Shown here in pieces: positions 26,494 to 35,342 of a stretch of 64,000 nt of DNA. The position numbers and the translations under genes are program-made. The notes beneath the pieces were generated by a model. The model saw only the letters and a program-made list of their open reading frames with translations. It was not told the origin of the DNA and did not search any database. Position 1 is the stretch's first letter, and each line of letters starts with the position of its first letter. This DNA is from Dyella sp. GSA-30 (GTDB taxonomy: Bacteria > Pseudomonadota > Gammaproteobacteria > Xanthomonadales > Rhodanobacteraceae). Where the stretch lies: positions 310,001-374,000 of the forward strand of contig NZ_AP027042.1 in NCBI RefSeq assembly GCF_027924605.1, in the 5' to 3' direction.

Positions 26494-26982
26494 ATGGAAT
26501 CGAAACTCGAACTGGACATCAAGGATTGGCAACTGATTGAGGCGCTACAGCAGGATGCGCGCCTGGGTTATGCGGAGCTGGGTCGCAAGGTGCACCTGTC
26601 GGCGCCGGCGGTCGCCGAGCGCGTTAAGCGACTGGAGGAAGGCGGCGTCATCCGCGGCTACCGCGCGGTGATCGAACCCAAGGCGCTCGGCTTCGGCCTG
26701 GACGCGATGGTGCGCCTGCGCTGCGACGGCGGCGTGTGCGCGCGCGTGGGCGAGCTGGTGGCCGACATTCCCGAAGTGATCACCTGTCGGCGCCTGGCCG
26801 GCGAGGATTCCGCGTCGCTGCGCGTGGTGGCGATGTCGGTCTCGCACCTGGAAAACATCCTCGACCGCCTGCTCAAGATCCATCCCAGCATCAGCACCAC
26901 CACGCTGGTGGTATTGCAGACGCCGCACGAGGATCGGCCGCTGACGCGGGCGATGTGGAACGTGGCGTTGGAGAAGTCCTGA
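26494..26982 (+). CDS. Lrp/AsnC family transcriptional regulator
   Basis: 162 residues. N-terminal winged helix-turn-helix (LDIKDWQLIEALQQDARLGYAEL, VHLSAPAVAERVKRLEEGGVI) and a C-terminal ligand-binding AsnC domain (YRAVIEPKALGFGLDAMV, RRLAGEDSASLRVVAMSVSHLENILD). Members sense amino acids as octamers or dimers. It faces an EamA exporter that it probably regulates. The final segment (TPHEDRPLTRAMW) is a short extension. Confidence 0.92.
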   Translation: MESKLELDIKDWQLIEALQQDARLGYAELGRKVHLSAPAVAERVKRLEEGGVIRGYRAVIEPKALGFGLDAMVRLRCDGGVCARVGELVADIPEVITCRRLAGEDSASLRVVAMSVSHLENILDRLLKIHPSISTTTLVVLQTPHEDRPLTRAMWNVALEKS

Positions 26983-27003
26983 GGCCAGCGCAATCTTCCC
27001 AAC

Positions 27004-27076
27004 CTTGTAGGAGCGACTTCAGTCGCGACAGGCCGTGACGCAACCGTGGGTCGCGGCTGAAGCCGCTCCTACAAGA
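27004..27076. repeat. REP-like inverted repeat (GTAGGAGCGACTTCAGTCGCGAC type)
   Basis: Arms of about 26 bp around TTGTAGGAGCG-ACTTCAG-TCGCGAC and its complement, differing at two compensating positions, with a 19-base loop. Each arm is itself a short hairpin (CGACTTCAGTCG). This is the repetitive extragenic palindrome style common in pseudomonads and xanthomonads, located after the Lrp/AsnC gene. Confidence 0.8.
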
Positions 27077-27200
27077 TAGGCGGCGGCACTAGCGTCTATG
27101 AAAAAGAAGGATTTGCGGGTCCAATCCCAGTGCCCCTGGTCATGAAGCCCTAGCCCAGGCGCAGTGGCATACTTGACGTTTACCGTCAGGGAAGCCTCAC

Positions 27201-29063
27201 ATGCGCCTGTTGCCTGTCTTCACGATCGCCGCGTTCGTATTGCCCGTAGCCGCCTACGCCGCCGACCCGCACTCGTACGCTCAGCCGGACATGGTCCGGG
27301 TGAGCCATCTGGATCTCGATCTGAAACTGGACTTCACCAAGCGGGAGCTGGATGGCCAGGCCACGCTGAAGCTGGACTGGAAGAACCCGAAGGCAAAGGA
27401 CCTCGTGCTCGATACGCGCGACCTGAAGATCGCCAGCATCGAGGCCGTGGCCGCCGACGGCAAGACCAGCCCGCTGAAGTACGCCCTGGCGCCGCGCGAC
27501 AAGGAACTGGGCAGCAAGCTGACCATCCAGGCGCCCAAGCACCCCGGCCAGGTTCGCATCGTGTACACCACGGTGCCGGAGGCGTCGGGCCTGCAATGGC
27601 TGACCCCGGCCCAGACGGCGGACAAGAAACTGCCTTTCATGTTCTCGCAGTCCGAATCCATCCATGCACGCTCCTGGGTGCCGCTGCAGGACTCGCCGGC
27701 GATTCGCTTTACGTATAAGGCGCATGTCAGCGCACCCAAGGAAGTACGCGTCGCGATGAGCGCGCTCAACGACGCCAAGCATCCGCTCGACGGCGATTTC
27801 AGCTTCGAGCAGCCGCATCCGATTCCGTCCTATCTGCTGGCCATCGCCGCCGGCGATCTGCAGGTGAAGGAGACCGGCCCTCGCTCGGCCATCTACGCCG
27901 AACCGAGCATCGTCGGCAAAGCCGCGCATGAATTCGAAGACACCGAAAAGCTGATCGAAACCACCGAGAAGCTGTACGGCCCGTATGCCTGGGGTCGCTA
28001 CGACATCCTGGTGCTGCCGCCTTCATTCCCGTACGGCGGCATGGAAAACCCGAATATGACCTTCGCCACGCCCACCGTATTGGTCGGCGACAAGAGCCTG
28101 GTCTCGCTGGTGTCGCATGAGCTCGCGCATTCGTGGTCGGGCAACCTGGTGACCAGCGCCGCGTGGCGCGACATCTGGTTGAACGAAGGCTTCACCACCT
28201 ATGTGCAGGGCCGTATCACCGAAGCCGTCTACGGCAAGGCGCTGGCCGACGAAGAAGCGCTGCTGTCGGCACGCGGGCTGCAGAAGGAGCTCGAGCACAT
28301 GCCGGCGAACTCGCAGAAGCTCGCACCCGATCCGCACGGTGTCGGTGCAGACGATTCGCTTTCCGACGTGGCCTACTCGAAGGGTTCGTGGTTCCTGCGC
28401 ACGCTTGAGCAACGCTTTGGCCGTGACGTGTTCGACGCCTACCTGAAGGGGTATTTCGCCCACTTTGCGTTCCAGAGCATCGATACCGAGCAAATGCTCG
28501 ATTACTTGAAGCCCAACCTGATCGACAAATACCCGGGCAAGATGAGCTGGGACGAAGTGAAGGAGTGGGTCTACGAGCCGGGCGTGCCGAAGAACGCGCC
28601 TCTGCCCGACTCGCCGCGCTTCACCGCCATCGACAAGGAACGCGCCGACTTCCTCGCCGGCACGCTCGATGCGTCCAAGCTGGACGCCAAGGGCTGGAAC
28701 ACGCAGGAATGGATGTACTTCCTCGACCGTCTGCCCGACGTAGCGCCGCTGGACAAGCTCAAGCAGCTCGATGCCGCGTGGCACCTCACCGGTACGCCGA
28801 ACGCCGAGATCGGCATGCGCTGGTACAGCCATGCCATCGCCGCCGGCGACAAGGACGTATGGCCGGCCGCCGCCGAACATATGACCCGGATCGGTCGCCT
28901 GTACCTCACGCTCCCGCTGTACAAGTCGCTGGTCGCCACGCCTGACGGTCTGGCCTTTGCCCAGCAAGTCTATGACAAGGCCAAGGCCGGTTATCACCCG
29001 CTGACGCAGCAGGCCGTGGAAGGCGTGCTCGCCAAGGCAAAGAAAGGCGACAAGAAGTCGTGA
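27201..29063 (+). CDS. M1 family aminopeptidase
   Basis: 620 residues with a Sec signal peptide (VLPVAAYAA), so a periplasmic or secreted zinc aminopeptidase of the leukotriene A4 hydrolase/APN family. Zinc site: HELAH at 306-310 and E329 in NEGFTTY, with exactly 18 residues between. The exopeptidase motif is GGMEN in YGGMENPNMTF. The N-terminal beta-saddle domain precedes it (LDLKLDFTKRELDGQATLKL), and a helical C-terminal domain with an LTA4H-like armadillo region follows. It has its own terminator and heads a rightward group of exported proteins. Confidence 0.93.
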   Translation: MRLLPVFTIAAFVLPVAAYAADPHSYAQPDMVRVSHLDLDLKLDFTKRELDGQATLKLDWKNPKAKDLVLDTRDLKIASIEAVAADGKTSPLKYALAPRDKELGSKLTIQAPKHPGQVRIVYTTVPEASGLQWLTPAQTADKKLPFMFSQSESIHARSWVPLQDSPAIRFTYKAHVSAPKEVRVAMSALNDAKHPLDGDFSFEQPHPIPSYLLAIAAGDLQVKETGPRSAIYAEPSIVGKAAHEFEDTEKLIETTEKLYGPYAWGRYDILVLPPSFPYGGMENPNMTFATPTVLVGDKSLVSLVSHELAHSWSGNLVTSAAWRDIWLNEGFTTYVQGRITEAVYGKALADEEALLSARGLQKELEHMPANSQKLAPDPHGVGADDSLSDVAYSKGSWFLRTLEQRFGRDVFDAYLKGYFAHFAFQSIDTEQMLDYLKPNLIDKYPGKMSWDEVKEWVYEPGVPKNAPLPDSPRFTAIDKERADFLAGTLDASKLDAKGWNTQEWMYFLDRLPDVAPLDKLKQLDAAWHLTGTPNAEIGMRWYSHAIAAGDKDVWPAAAEHMTRIGRLYLTLPLYKSLVATPDGLAFAQQVYDKAKAGYHPLTQQAVEGVLAKAKKGDKKS

Positions 29064-29069
29064 CCTCAG

Positions 29070-29110
29070 TGGCCGCGCCGGGTTTCGCAACTTGGCGCGG
29101 CCATTCGTTT
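29070..29110 (+). terminator. Terminator after the M1 aminopeptidase
   Basis: Perfect 10-bp stem TGGCCGCGCC/GGCGCGGCCA (29070-29079 and 29094-29103) followed by TTCGTTT. Confidence 0.8.
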
Positions 29111-29163
29111 AGCATGCGTCGGCGGTTTGTCCGCTCGATCTAGCGCATCAGGAAGGATTTCGC

Positions 29164-30291
29164 ATGAAAGCTTCAGCAAGACTGGCATGGACGGCGCTCT
29201 GTTTTGCGCTGATGTCGACCGCGATGGCTGCGCAGACGGTCGTCCCAACCCAACCCGCATTGCACGATGCCCTGATTGCGCTGGATAACACCCCCGGTAC
29301 CGCGCTCGACGCCGCTGCCGTGCATCGCCTCAAGGCCTTGATCGGCCAATACGGCTGGCCGACCGTCAAGAACGCCGGGCGTGACGGCGTCGACGCCATT
29401 GGCGACCTGACCGAACGTGCGGGCATCGACGAAGATTTTCAGGGCGACGCCGAATCGCACTTCGCCTCGCGCATCGGCATCGACATCGATGCCCTCGCCT
29501 TCGCCGCGCTCAATGATCGCATCGAGGTGGCACACCAACGGCCGCAGCAATTCGGCACGCTGCTGGCGCTCGAGAAAGGCAAGGTAGTGACATCACCCGC
29601 GATCAAGGCATCGACGGCGAACGCGTATCGCGACTCGGCCGGCCTGCTCTTTTTGGACGTCTATCTGAAACAGGTACAAACCCAGGTCGACGGCGGCAAA
29701 TCGCTCGCCGACGCCGCGGCCATTCCGCGCCTTTCGACAGAGAACCATCCGGTAAGCAACCCGCAGCTGCGAACCGATCTGCATGAAATGGTGTCGTCGG
29801 AACAAGTCGCACGAACGACCTATGTCATGAAAGGCATGAAAGAGGGTTCGGCCGAACAGAAACGCATCATAGCGATCGATGCGGCACACCTGCCACGCAT
29901 CAAGGCGATCTTCGACAAGGTTGGCTTTCCCGATGCCGCCATGGTCGGACGCAGCGGCGTCTCCAACTTCTTCCTGCTTGTCCAACATGCGGACCGGGAT
30001 CCTGCATTCCAGGCCAAGGTGCTGGAAAAGGCCGAGCCGCTCATGCGTAACGGCGAACTGTCACGTCAACAGTTTGCCCTGCTGACCGACCGCGTCTTGC
30101 TGGCACAGGGCAAGAAACAGCGCTACGGCTCGCAGGTCGAGGTCAAGGATGGCCGCAGCGTGCCGCTACCGATGGAAGACGCCGCGCATGTCGACGAGCA
30201 GCGCGCGACTATGGGCCTGGAACCTCTGGACGACTACCTGAAAGAATCGGACGCGATGTACGCGCCCGCAACAGCCGCAAGCAGCCATTGA
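29164..30291 (+). CDS. Secreted DUF6624-type protein with duplicated domain
   Basis: 375 residues with a Sec signal peptide (FALMSTAMAA). The C-terminal half has the DUF6624 pattern: an IKAIFDKVGFPD helix-turn, SNFFLLVQHADRDPAFQ, then LTDRVLLAQGKKQRYGSQ. The N-terminal part (residues 54-88) repeats the first element as LKALIGQYGWPTVKNAGRDG, a degenerate second copy. Function unknown; DUF6624 proteins occur with signal peptides in many bacteria. It lies 5 bp before the hydrolase gene and is probably co-transcribed. Confidence 0.82.
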   Translation: MKASARLAWTALCFALMSTAMAAQTVVPTQPALHDALIALDNTPGTALDAAAVHRLKALIGQYGWPTVKNAGRDGVDAIGDLTERAGIDEDFQGDAESHFASRIGIDIDALAFAALNDRIEVAHQRPQQFGTLLALEKGKVVTSPAIKASTANAYRDSAGLLFLDVYLKQVQTQVDGGKSLADAAAIPRLSTENHPVSNPQLRTDLHEMVSSEQVARTTYVMKGMKEGSAEQKRIIAIDAAHLPRIKAIFDKVGFPDAAMVGRSGVSNFFLLVQHADRDPAFQAKVLEKAEPLMRNGELSRQQFALLTDRVLLAQGKKQRYGSQVEVKDGRSVPLPMEDAAHVDEQRATMGLEPLDDYLKESDAMYAPATAASSH

Positions 30292-30296
30292 TCGAT

Positions 30297-31298
30297 ATGA
30301 ATACGAACAACCCCGTTACCTCCTCCACGCAACGCCCGCTGTGGCAGCGCATGCTGATCCGTCGCCTGAAGTTTCTCGCCATCGTGGCGGTCGTGCTTGG
30401 CGTCGCGTTCGGCGGCAGCTACCTGTTCGCCCCGCAATGGCTGATGCGCGCCGATGCCGCGCGACAAGCGATGGCCGCGCATCTGGAAACGCACTCGGTC
30501 GACGTGGGCGACACGCACTGGGTTTATTACGAAAGCGGCCAGGGCAGCATCACGCTGGTCATGCTGCATGGCTTTGGCGCAGACAGGAATGTCTGGCTCA
30601 AGCAGGCCAAGATTCTCGGCGAACACTTCCACGTGATCATCCCCGACCTGCCGGGCTGGGGCGAATCCACACGCGTGGACGGTGCCAGCTACAACATCGA
30701 TGCGCAGGCGGCACGTCTGAACGACTTTGTCACCGCACTGCGCTTGCAGCGCTTCGTGTTGGTTGGCCATTCGATGGGTGGTGCGATCGCCGGCGTGTAT
30801 GCGGCCGAGCATCCCGAGCACGTGGCCGAACTGGTGCTGATGGATTCGCTCGGGTTGAAGACCACCCCCAACGACTTCACCCGTGCCGGCCTGGCCGGCA
30901 AGAATCTGTTCGACTACGACGACCGTGCCGGTTTCGAGCGCGCCACCGCGCTGACCTTCGCTACACCACCGCAAGTGCCTGGCCGTATCGTCGATGTGCT
31001 GGTCAAGCGCAACATCGCCAACCGCGCGTTCAACGACAAGGTCTTCAACGAACTGCGCGATGAGTCGCAATACCTGTCCCTGCAGAATCGCCTGGACAAG
31101 CTCACCATGCCGGTGCTTGGTCTGTGGTGCCATGACGACAAGGTCATGGACATATCGGGACTGGACAGTCTGCGCAATGGCTTGAAGAACTCCAGCGCGA
31201 TCAGCTCGAGCATCTTGAACGGTTGCAATCACATGCCGCTGTTGGAAAAGCCCGATGAGGTGGCGCGCATCATCACTTCCTTCGCCTTGTCGCACTGA
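30297..31298 (+). CDS. Alpha/beta hydrolase, membrane-anchored
   Basis: 333 residues. One N-terminal transmembrane helix (FLAIVAVVLGVAFGGSYLF) then a hydrolase fold with HGFGADRNVW (oxyanion loop), the nucleophile elbow GHSMGG (Ser159), the later acid in WCHDDKVMD and the histidine in GCNHMPLLEKP. The fold supports an esterase/lipase or haloalkane-dehalogenase-like activity; substrate unknown. The likely ATG at 30297 lies just after the stop of the DUF6624 gene; an in-frame TTG nine bases upstream would overlap it. Confidence 0.88.
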   Translation: MNTNNPVTSSTQRPLWQRMLIRRLKFLAIVAVVLGVAFGGSYLFAPQWLMRADAARQAMAAHLETHSVDVGDTHWVYYESGQGSITLVMLHGFGADRNVWLKQAKILGEHFHVIIPDLPGWGESTRVDGASYNIDAQAARLNDFVTALRLQRFVLVGHSMGGAIAGVYAAEHPEHVAELVLMDSLGLKTTPNDFTRAGLAGKNLFDYDDRAGFERATALTFATPPQVPGRIVDVLVKRNIANRAFNDKVFNELRDESQYLSLQNRLDKLTMPVLGLWCHDDKVMDISGLDSLRNGLKNSSAISSSILNGCNHMPLLEKPDEVARIITSFALSH

Positions 31299-31317
31299 CA
31301 GCAAAGGCACCGAAATC

Positions 31318-31348
31318 AGCCGGCACGCGACTCAAGCCGGCTTTTCTT
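31318..31348 (+). terminator. Terminator after the hydrolase gene
   Basis: AGCCGGC/GCCGGCT stem (31318-31324 and 31336-31342) with an 11-base loop and TTTTCTT. Confidence 0.85.
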
Positions 31349-31363
31349 CATGCATATGAACAT

Positions 31364-31392
31364 GTCCGGATGCACGAGCAGCATATCCGGAC
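31364..31392. promoter_or_regulatory. Candidate operator upstream of the RclC-like gene
   Basis: Perfect 8-bp inverted repeat GTCCGGAT-N13-ATCCGGAC, half-sites spaced 21 bp (two helical turns) apart, about 110-140 bp upstream of the TTG start. No regulator gene is adjacent. Confidence 0.5.
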
Positions 31393-31500
31393 GTTGAGGT
31401 GATGTCGGAACAAGACCGAGCTTTTATCGTGGAGGCACTTGAGGATGATCCGCTTCGCGGACAGCCTCAGGCCGTCCCCGCCTACATAGGAGCCACGATC

Positions 31501-32031
31501 TTGAACACTCCACTTAATACATCTGCCTCGAATCTGTCGTACGTCACGCAAGGATATTCCGAACCGAAGAAGGCGCTCGTCTCGCTGTCCGGTACGTTCG
31601 AGATGCGTCTGTTCAGCGCCGTCATGGTGCTCATCTTCTTCATGTTCGGCTATACGAAGTGGTTCGATTACGAAGCACAGGGCCTCGTTCCGTTGATCGG
31701 CAACAGTCCGATCCTCGGCTGGATGCATACGGCTTTCGGCGTGCACGGAGCCAGCTACGCGCTGGGCGTGGCCGAATGGAGCATCGGCTTGTTGTTATTG
31801 GCCGGTCTTCGCTGGGCGCCTGCAGCCTTTCTCGGCGCCCTGGGTTCGATCGTGACGTTCGCGATCACGCCGACGATGATTTTTTCGACGCCAGGCGCAT
31901 GGCAGGCTTCTGCCGGCGGTTTTCCCGCCATGGGCGGCGCCACCAGCTTTCTGATCAAGGATCTGGTGCTGCTCGCCGTGTCCATCGCTATGCTGCGCCA
32001 CACCGTGCGTGCGTGGCTCGCGAAGAAATGA
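31501..32031 (+). CDS. RclC/YkgB-like DUF417 membrane protein (TTG start)
   Basis: 176 residues with four hydrophobic segments (FSAVMVLIFFMFGYTKWF, GVAEWSIGLLLLAGLRWA, FLGALGSIVTFAITPTMIF, LIKDLVLLAVSIAML). The FGYTKWFDYEAQGLVPLIGNSP and STPGAWQASAGGFPAMGG stretches are diagnostic of DUF417, the family of E. coli RclC, which is linked to reactive-chlorine resistance. I chose TTG 31501 because AGGAG lies 8 bases upstream; an ATG at 31399 would add 34 residues with no conservation features. The roughly 100 bp before it hold a tight inverted repeat. Alone, without rclA, rclB or rclR. Confidence 0.85.
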   Translation: MNTPLNTSASNLSYVTQGYSEPKKALVSLSGTFEMRLFSAVMVLIFFMFGYTKWFDYEAQGLVPLIGNSPILGWMHTAFGVHGASYALGVAEWSIGLLLLAGLRWAPAAFLGALGSIVTFAITPTMIFSTPGAWQASAGGFPAMGGATSFLIKDLVLLAVSIAMLRHTVRAWLAKK

Positions 32032-32062
32032 GAAACAACGACGGGCGGGACGAGAAGGAAAA

Positions 32063-32833
32063 TTAATCGGCAACGTCGGCGATCAGCCGATCGAGCTCGG
32101 CCTTCAGAATCGCCCCATTTTGGCGCAGCCAGTCGCGTTCTTCACGCCATTCGGGAAACAGGCTTTCCACCTGTGTCCAGAAACGCCGCGAGTGGCTGCG
32201 CACTCTCAGATGGCAAAGCTCGTGCACCAGCACATAGCGCAGCGCGGTCGGCGGCGCGAGCGCGAGCGCAAGATCGAGATTGATGCGATCACGCGTGTCC
32301 AGACTGCCCCAGAGGCTTTTCATCGGACGAATACGCAATGCCGTAGGCGCCAACCCCAACTGCGGCACGTAACCGGCAAGCCAGCGCGATACATCGCGAC
32401 GAATCTGCGCTTCGAAATACGATGCAAGCAGACCGCGCGCGACAGGTAACGCCCGCGTATGCGGGCGTGGAATGATCAAGGTCAGGCCACCATCGAACGG
32501 CTCGACCTTCGGATACGGACCTTCGGCCCACTCCAGCTTGGTCACCTCACCGCGCAACGGAAAATCGGTGGCATAACCCAGACGCAACGGCGGCAGCGGC
32601 TTGGTGACCAGATGCAGTTCGTCGAGCTTCTGCTCCAGCCAGTCCGCATGACTGCGCAGGAACGCGCTCACTTGCGCCGGATGCGTGCCATTGGGGTACG
32701 TAACGCGCGCGCCCTTGGGCGTGACGGTGAGGCGCAGACGACGCGAGCGTGGATGCACGCTCTTCTGCACGCGGATGACGTTGCCACCCGTGGTTGCCAG
32801 TTCCAACCAGTCGCCTTCCAGATGCTGCGCCAT
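32063..32833 (-). CDS. YgjP/SprT-like zinc metallopeptidase (DUF45)
   Basis: 256 residues. The N-terminal all-beta half (LRLTVTPKGARVTYPNGTHP) precedes a helical catalytic half with HELCH (204-208) and a downstream histidine (H214), the M48-like DUF45/YgjP arrangement. MKSLWGSLDTRDRINLDLAL before the motif is the family's characteristic strand. Protein targets are unknown. The start at 32833 removes an unsupported 41-residue extension. It converges with the RclC-like gene. Confidence 0.85.
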   Translation of the reverse strand: MAQHLEGDWLELATTGGNVIRVQKSVHPRSRRLRLTVTPKGARVTYPNGTHPAQVSAFLRSHADWLEQKLDELHLVTKPLPPLRLGYATDFPLRGEVTKLEWAEGPYPKVEPFDGGLTLIIPRPHTRALPVARGLLASYFEAQIRRDVSRWLAGYVPQLGLAPTALRIRPMKSLWGSLDTRDRINLDLALALAPPTALRYVLVHELCHLRVRSHSRRFWTQVESLFPEWREERDWLRQNGAILKAELDRLIADVAD

Positions 32834-33065
32834 GGTGTTCCGGTTCCTGCCTGCACGACCTGTCCCCCGAGGGGGGACTCCTACTCTACGCCGTGGCGAG
32901 GGGTCGCCGGCGGGGGTGAGAGCATTCTGCTTGGGGGAGGCTGAAAAACTTGTCATTCCGCAGCCGGGGCCTCTCCCTGTTCAGGTTTCCGAGGAAACCT
33001 GCCGGGAAGACCAATATGGGGCAAGCTTGCCCCCGTCCCAAGACGGGCAGATGACCGGATCGGTG
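32834..33065. other. Intergenic region with two tight palindromes
   Basis: Between the YgjP-like gene and rdgC. Two hairpins stand close together: CAGGTTTCC-GA-GGAAACCTG (32982-33001) and the perfect 16-bp palindrome GGGGCAAGCTTGCCCC (33018-33033). Either may be the rdgC transcript end. Confidence 0.5.
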
Positions 33066-33983
33066 TCAGGCATCGGCTGGGCGTGGCAGCCCGAACCACT
33101 CTTCCAGCTTGCCCAGCAGGCGCTCCAGCTCCAGGGTGAGCAGGGCAAAACGAGCGTCCATCTCGGCTGCGGCGTCCTGCTGGCTATCGCCCATCTCGTC
33201 CAGGACCGCGTCCAGGAACTTCATCTTGCGGACGATGAGGTCCTCGCCAAGCACGAAGCTGATGCGCTCATCGAAGGTGAGACCGAGCTGAAACACCTGT
33301 TTGCCATTACGCAGGTGCTCCTTCACCTCCTCGCTTTCCAGGTCCTGACGGCGGCAGCGGGCGATGGCGCCGGTGGCGGTCGCCGGGTCGCGCAGCTCGC
33401 ATTCGTCACCCAGGGCCAGGCCGCCGGGCAGATTGCCGGTGGCCAACCAGTCGGTCATCAGCACGCGCGGGCCTTCTTCGGGCGCCAGCGGCACGGCCGG
33501 GAAGCTACCCAGTGCTTCGCGCATCTGGGTCAGTGCGTTTTCCGCCGACTTCCGGCTGGAGGTGTCGAGCACCAGCCAGCCATGGCGCTTGTCGACATAG
33601 GCGGACATGCGCGAGCTGCGCACGAAGGCGCGCGGCAGCAGTTCGGTGAGCAGGTCTTCCTTGATCCGCTTGCGTTCGCGGCCACCCACCTTGCGCCCTT
33701 CTTCCTCGGCGATCTTCTGCACCTTGCGCTGCAACTCGTCGTTGACCACGGCCGAAGGCAGCAGCTTGTCCTCGCTGCCAACCGTCACCAGCGTGCATGC
33801 CTTGACCGCATGAGTCATCGCAGCTTCCTCACCCCGCCCTACCGGCGGCACGAAACCCTTGGTGCCCATTTCCAGAGGACCACAGGGACGCAGACGATGC
33901 TCGCCCAGCACCTCATCGAGGCGATTGAGATCTTCGGCAACGGCGGGAGAAAAGCGGAACAGCGTGAGATTGCGGAAGAACAT
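33066..33983 (-). CDS. rdgC: Recombination-associated protein RdgC
   Basis: 305-residue ring-forming double-strand DNA binding protein that limits RecA loading and is tied to replication-fork recombination. Start MFFRNLTLFRFSP is the family's standard N-terminus; I placed it at 33983 and rejected an upstream frame. Landmarks: LRPCGPLEMGTKGFVPP, KLLPSAVVNDELQRKV and the C-terminal LTLELERLLGKLEEWFGLP. Monocistronic, downstream of a short GC hairpin belonging to the aminotransferase region. Confidence 0.93.
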   Translation of the reverse strand: MFFRNLTLFRFSPAVAEDLNRLDEVLGEHRLRPCGPLEMGTKGFVPPVGRGEEAAMTHAVKACTLVTVGSEDKLLPSAVVNDELQRKVQKIAEEEGRKVGGRERKRIKEDLLTELLPRAFVRSSRMSAYVDKRHGWLVLDTSSRKSAENALTQMREALGSFPAVPLAPEEGPRVLMTDWLATGNLPGGLALGDECELRDPATATGAIARCRRQDLESEEVKEHLRNGKQVFQLGLTFDERISFVLGEDLIVRKMKFLDAVLDEMGDSQQDAAAEMDARFALLTLELERLLGKLEEWFGLPRPADA

Positions 33984-34103
33984 GAATAATCCGATCAGGA
34001 AAATAGTTTCGTCGTCCCGGCTTTTGCCGTGACCCAATATCTTTCGCTCAAAGGCACAGCCACCATGCCCCGGCATAGGCCGGGGCGATGTCCGTGCAGG
34101 CAG

Positions 34104-35315
34104 TTATTTGCTGACAGCGGCGACGGCGTTGACCACCGTATCGAGATTCGCGCGATTGAGCGCCGCCACGCAGATACGACCGGTGCCGATCGCATAGATG
34201 GCGAACTCTTCACGCAAGCGATCGACCTGCGCCTTGCTCAGGCCCGAATACGAAAACATGCCGGCCTGGCGCTGGATGAATTCATACCGGCCCAAGCCTT
34301 GCGCGGCCAGCTTCTCGACCATGCCCGCACGCATCGCATGGATGCGTTCGCGCATTTCGGTCAGCTCGCTTTCCCACAGCGCGCGCAGTTCGGCACTGCC
34401 GAGCACGCCGGCCACCAAAGCGCCGCCATGCGTGGCCGGGCTGGAGTAGTTCGATCGAATGGTGCGCTTGACCAGCGACTGCACGCGCTGCGCTTCTTCG
34501 CGGTTGGCACCGACGATCGACAAGGCGCCGACGCGCTCGCCGTACAGCGAGAACGACTTCGAATACGAATTGGCCACGACGAACGAATCGATGCCCGAGG
34601 CAGCAAACAGGCGCACCGCGGCAGCGTCCGCGTCGGTGCCCTTGTCGAAGCCCTGGTACGCCATGTCGATAAAGGGCAGCAGGTTGCGCTCCTTCACCAG
34701 TTCGACCACCTGTTGCCACTGCTCGACGGTCAGATCGACGCCGGTCGGGTTATGGCAGCAGGCGTGCAGCAATACGACGGTGCCGGGTTCGAGCTTGCCC
34801 AGATCGGCCAGCATGCCGGGGAAATCCAGGCCATGCGTAGCGGCGTCGTAATAGGCGTAATCGACTACTTCGAAACCCGCCGCCGTGAACACCACGCGGT
34901 GGTTTTCCCAGCTCGGGCTGCTGATCGCGATCTTGGCCTTGGGCAGCGCCTTGCGCAGCAGATCCGCGCCGACGCGCAGCGCGCCGCTGCCGCCGATGGT
35001 CTGCGAGGTAGCCACGCGCCCTGCCTCGAGCAGCGCCGATTCGGCACCGAATACGAGGCGCTGGGTGGCCTGGTCATAAGCGGCCAGGCCATCGATCGGC
35101 AGGTAACCGCGCGGTTTGCCCTCGCGCGCCATCGCTTCTTCCACTTCGCGCACGGCGCGCAGCAGCGGAATCTTGCCTTGTTCGTCGCAGTAGATGCCCA
35201 CGCCAAGGTTCACCTTGCCCGGGCGCTGGTCGGCCACGAAGGCCTCGGTCATCCCGAGGATCGGATCGCCCGGGGTCATTTCAACGGAAGCAAAAAGGGA
35301 CACGGCGCTACTCAC
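34104..35315 (-). CDS. tyrB: Aromatic/aspartate amino acid aminotransferase (class I)
   Basis: 403 residues, cytoplasmic PLP enzyme of the AspC/TyrB group. Family landmarks: GDPILGMTEAF at the N-terminus, the PLP lysine in NSYSKSFSLYGERVG, the HACCHNPTGVDLT loop and the C-terminal GLSKAQVDRLREEFAIY. It transaminates aromatic amino acids and aspartate with 2-oxoglutarate. The gene name is a best guess between tyrB and aspC. It sits 27 bp downstream of the ttcA stop frame on the same strand. Confidence 0.85.
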   Translation of the reverse strand: MSSAVSLFASVEMTPGDPILGMTEAFVADQRPGKVNLGVGIYCDEQGKIPLLRAVREVEEAMAREGKPRGYLPIDGLAAYDQATQRLVFGAESALLEAGRVATSQTIGGSGALRVGADLLRKALPKAKIAISSPSWENHRVVFTAAGFEVVDYAYYDAATHGLDFPGMLADLGKLEPGTVVLLHACCHNPTGVDLTVEQWQQVVELVKERNLLPFIDMAYQGFDKGTDADAAAVRLFAASGIDSFVVANSYSKSFSLYGERVGALSIVGANREEAQRVQSLVKRTIRSNYSSPATHGGALVAGVLGSAELRALWESELTEMRERIHAMRAGMVEKLAAQGLGRYEFIQRQAGMFSYSGLSKAQVDRLREEFAIYAIGTGRICVAALNRANLDTVVNAVAAVSK

Positions 35316-35342
35316 AAGTGAAGGACAGTCAAAAGAAACACT

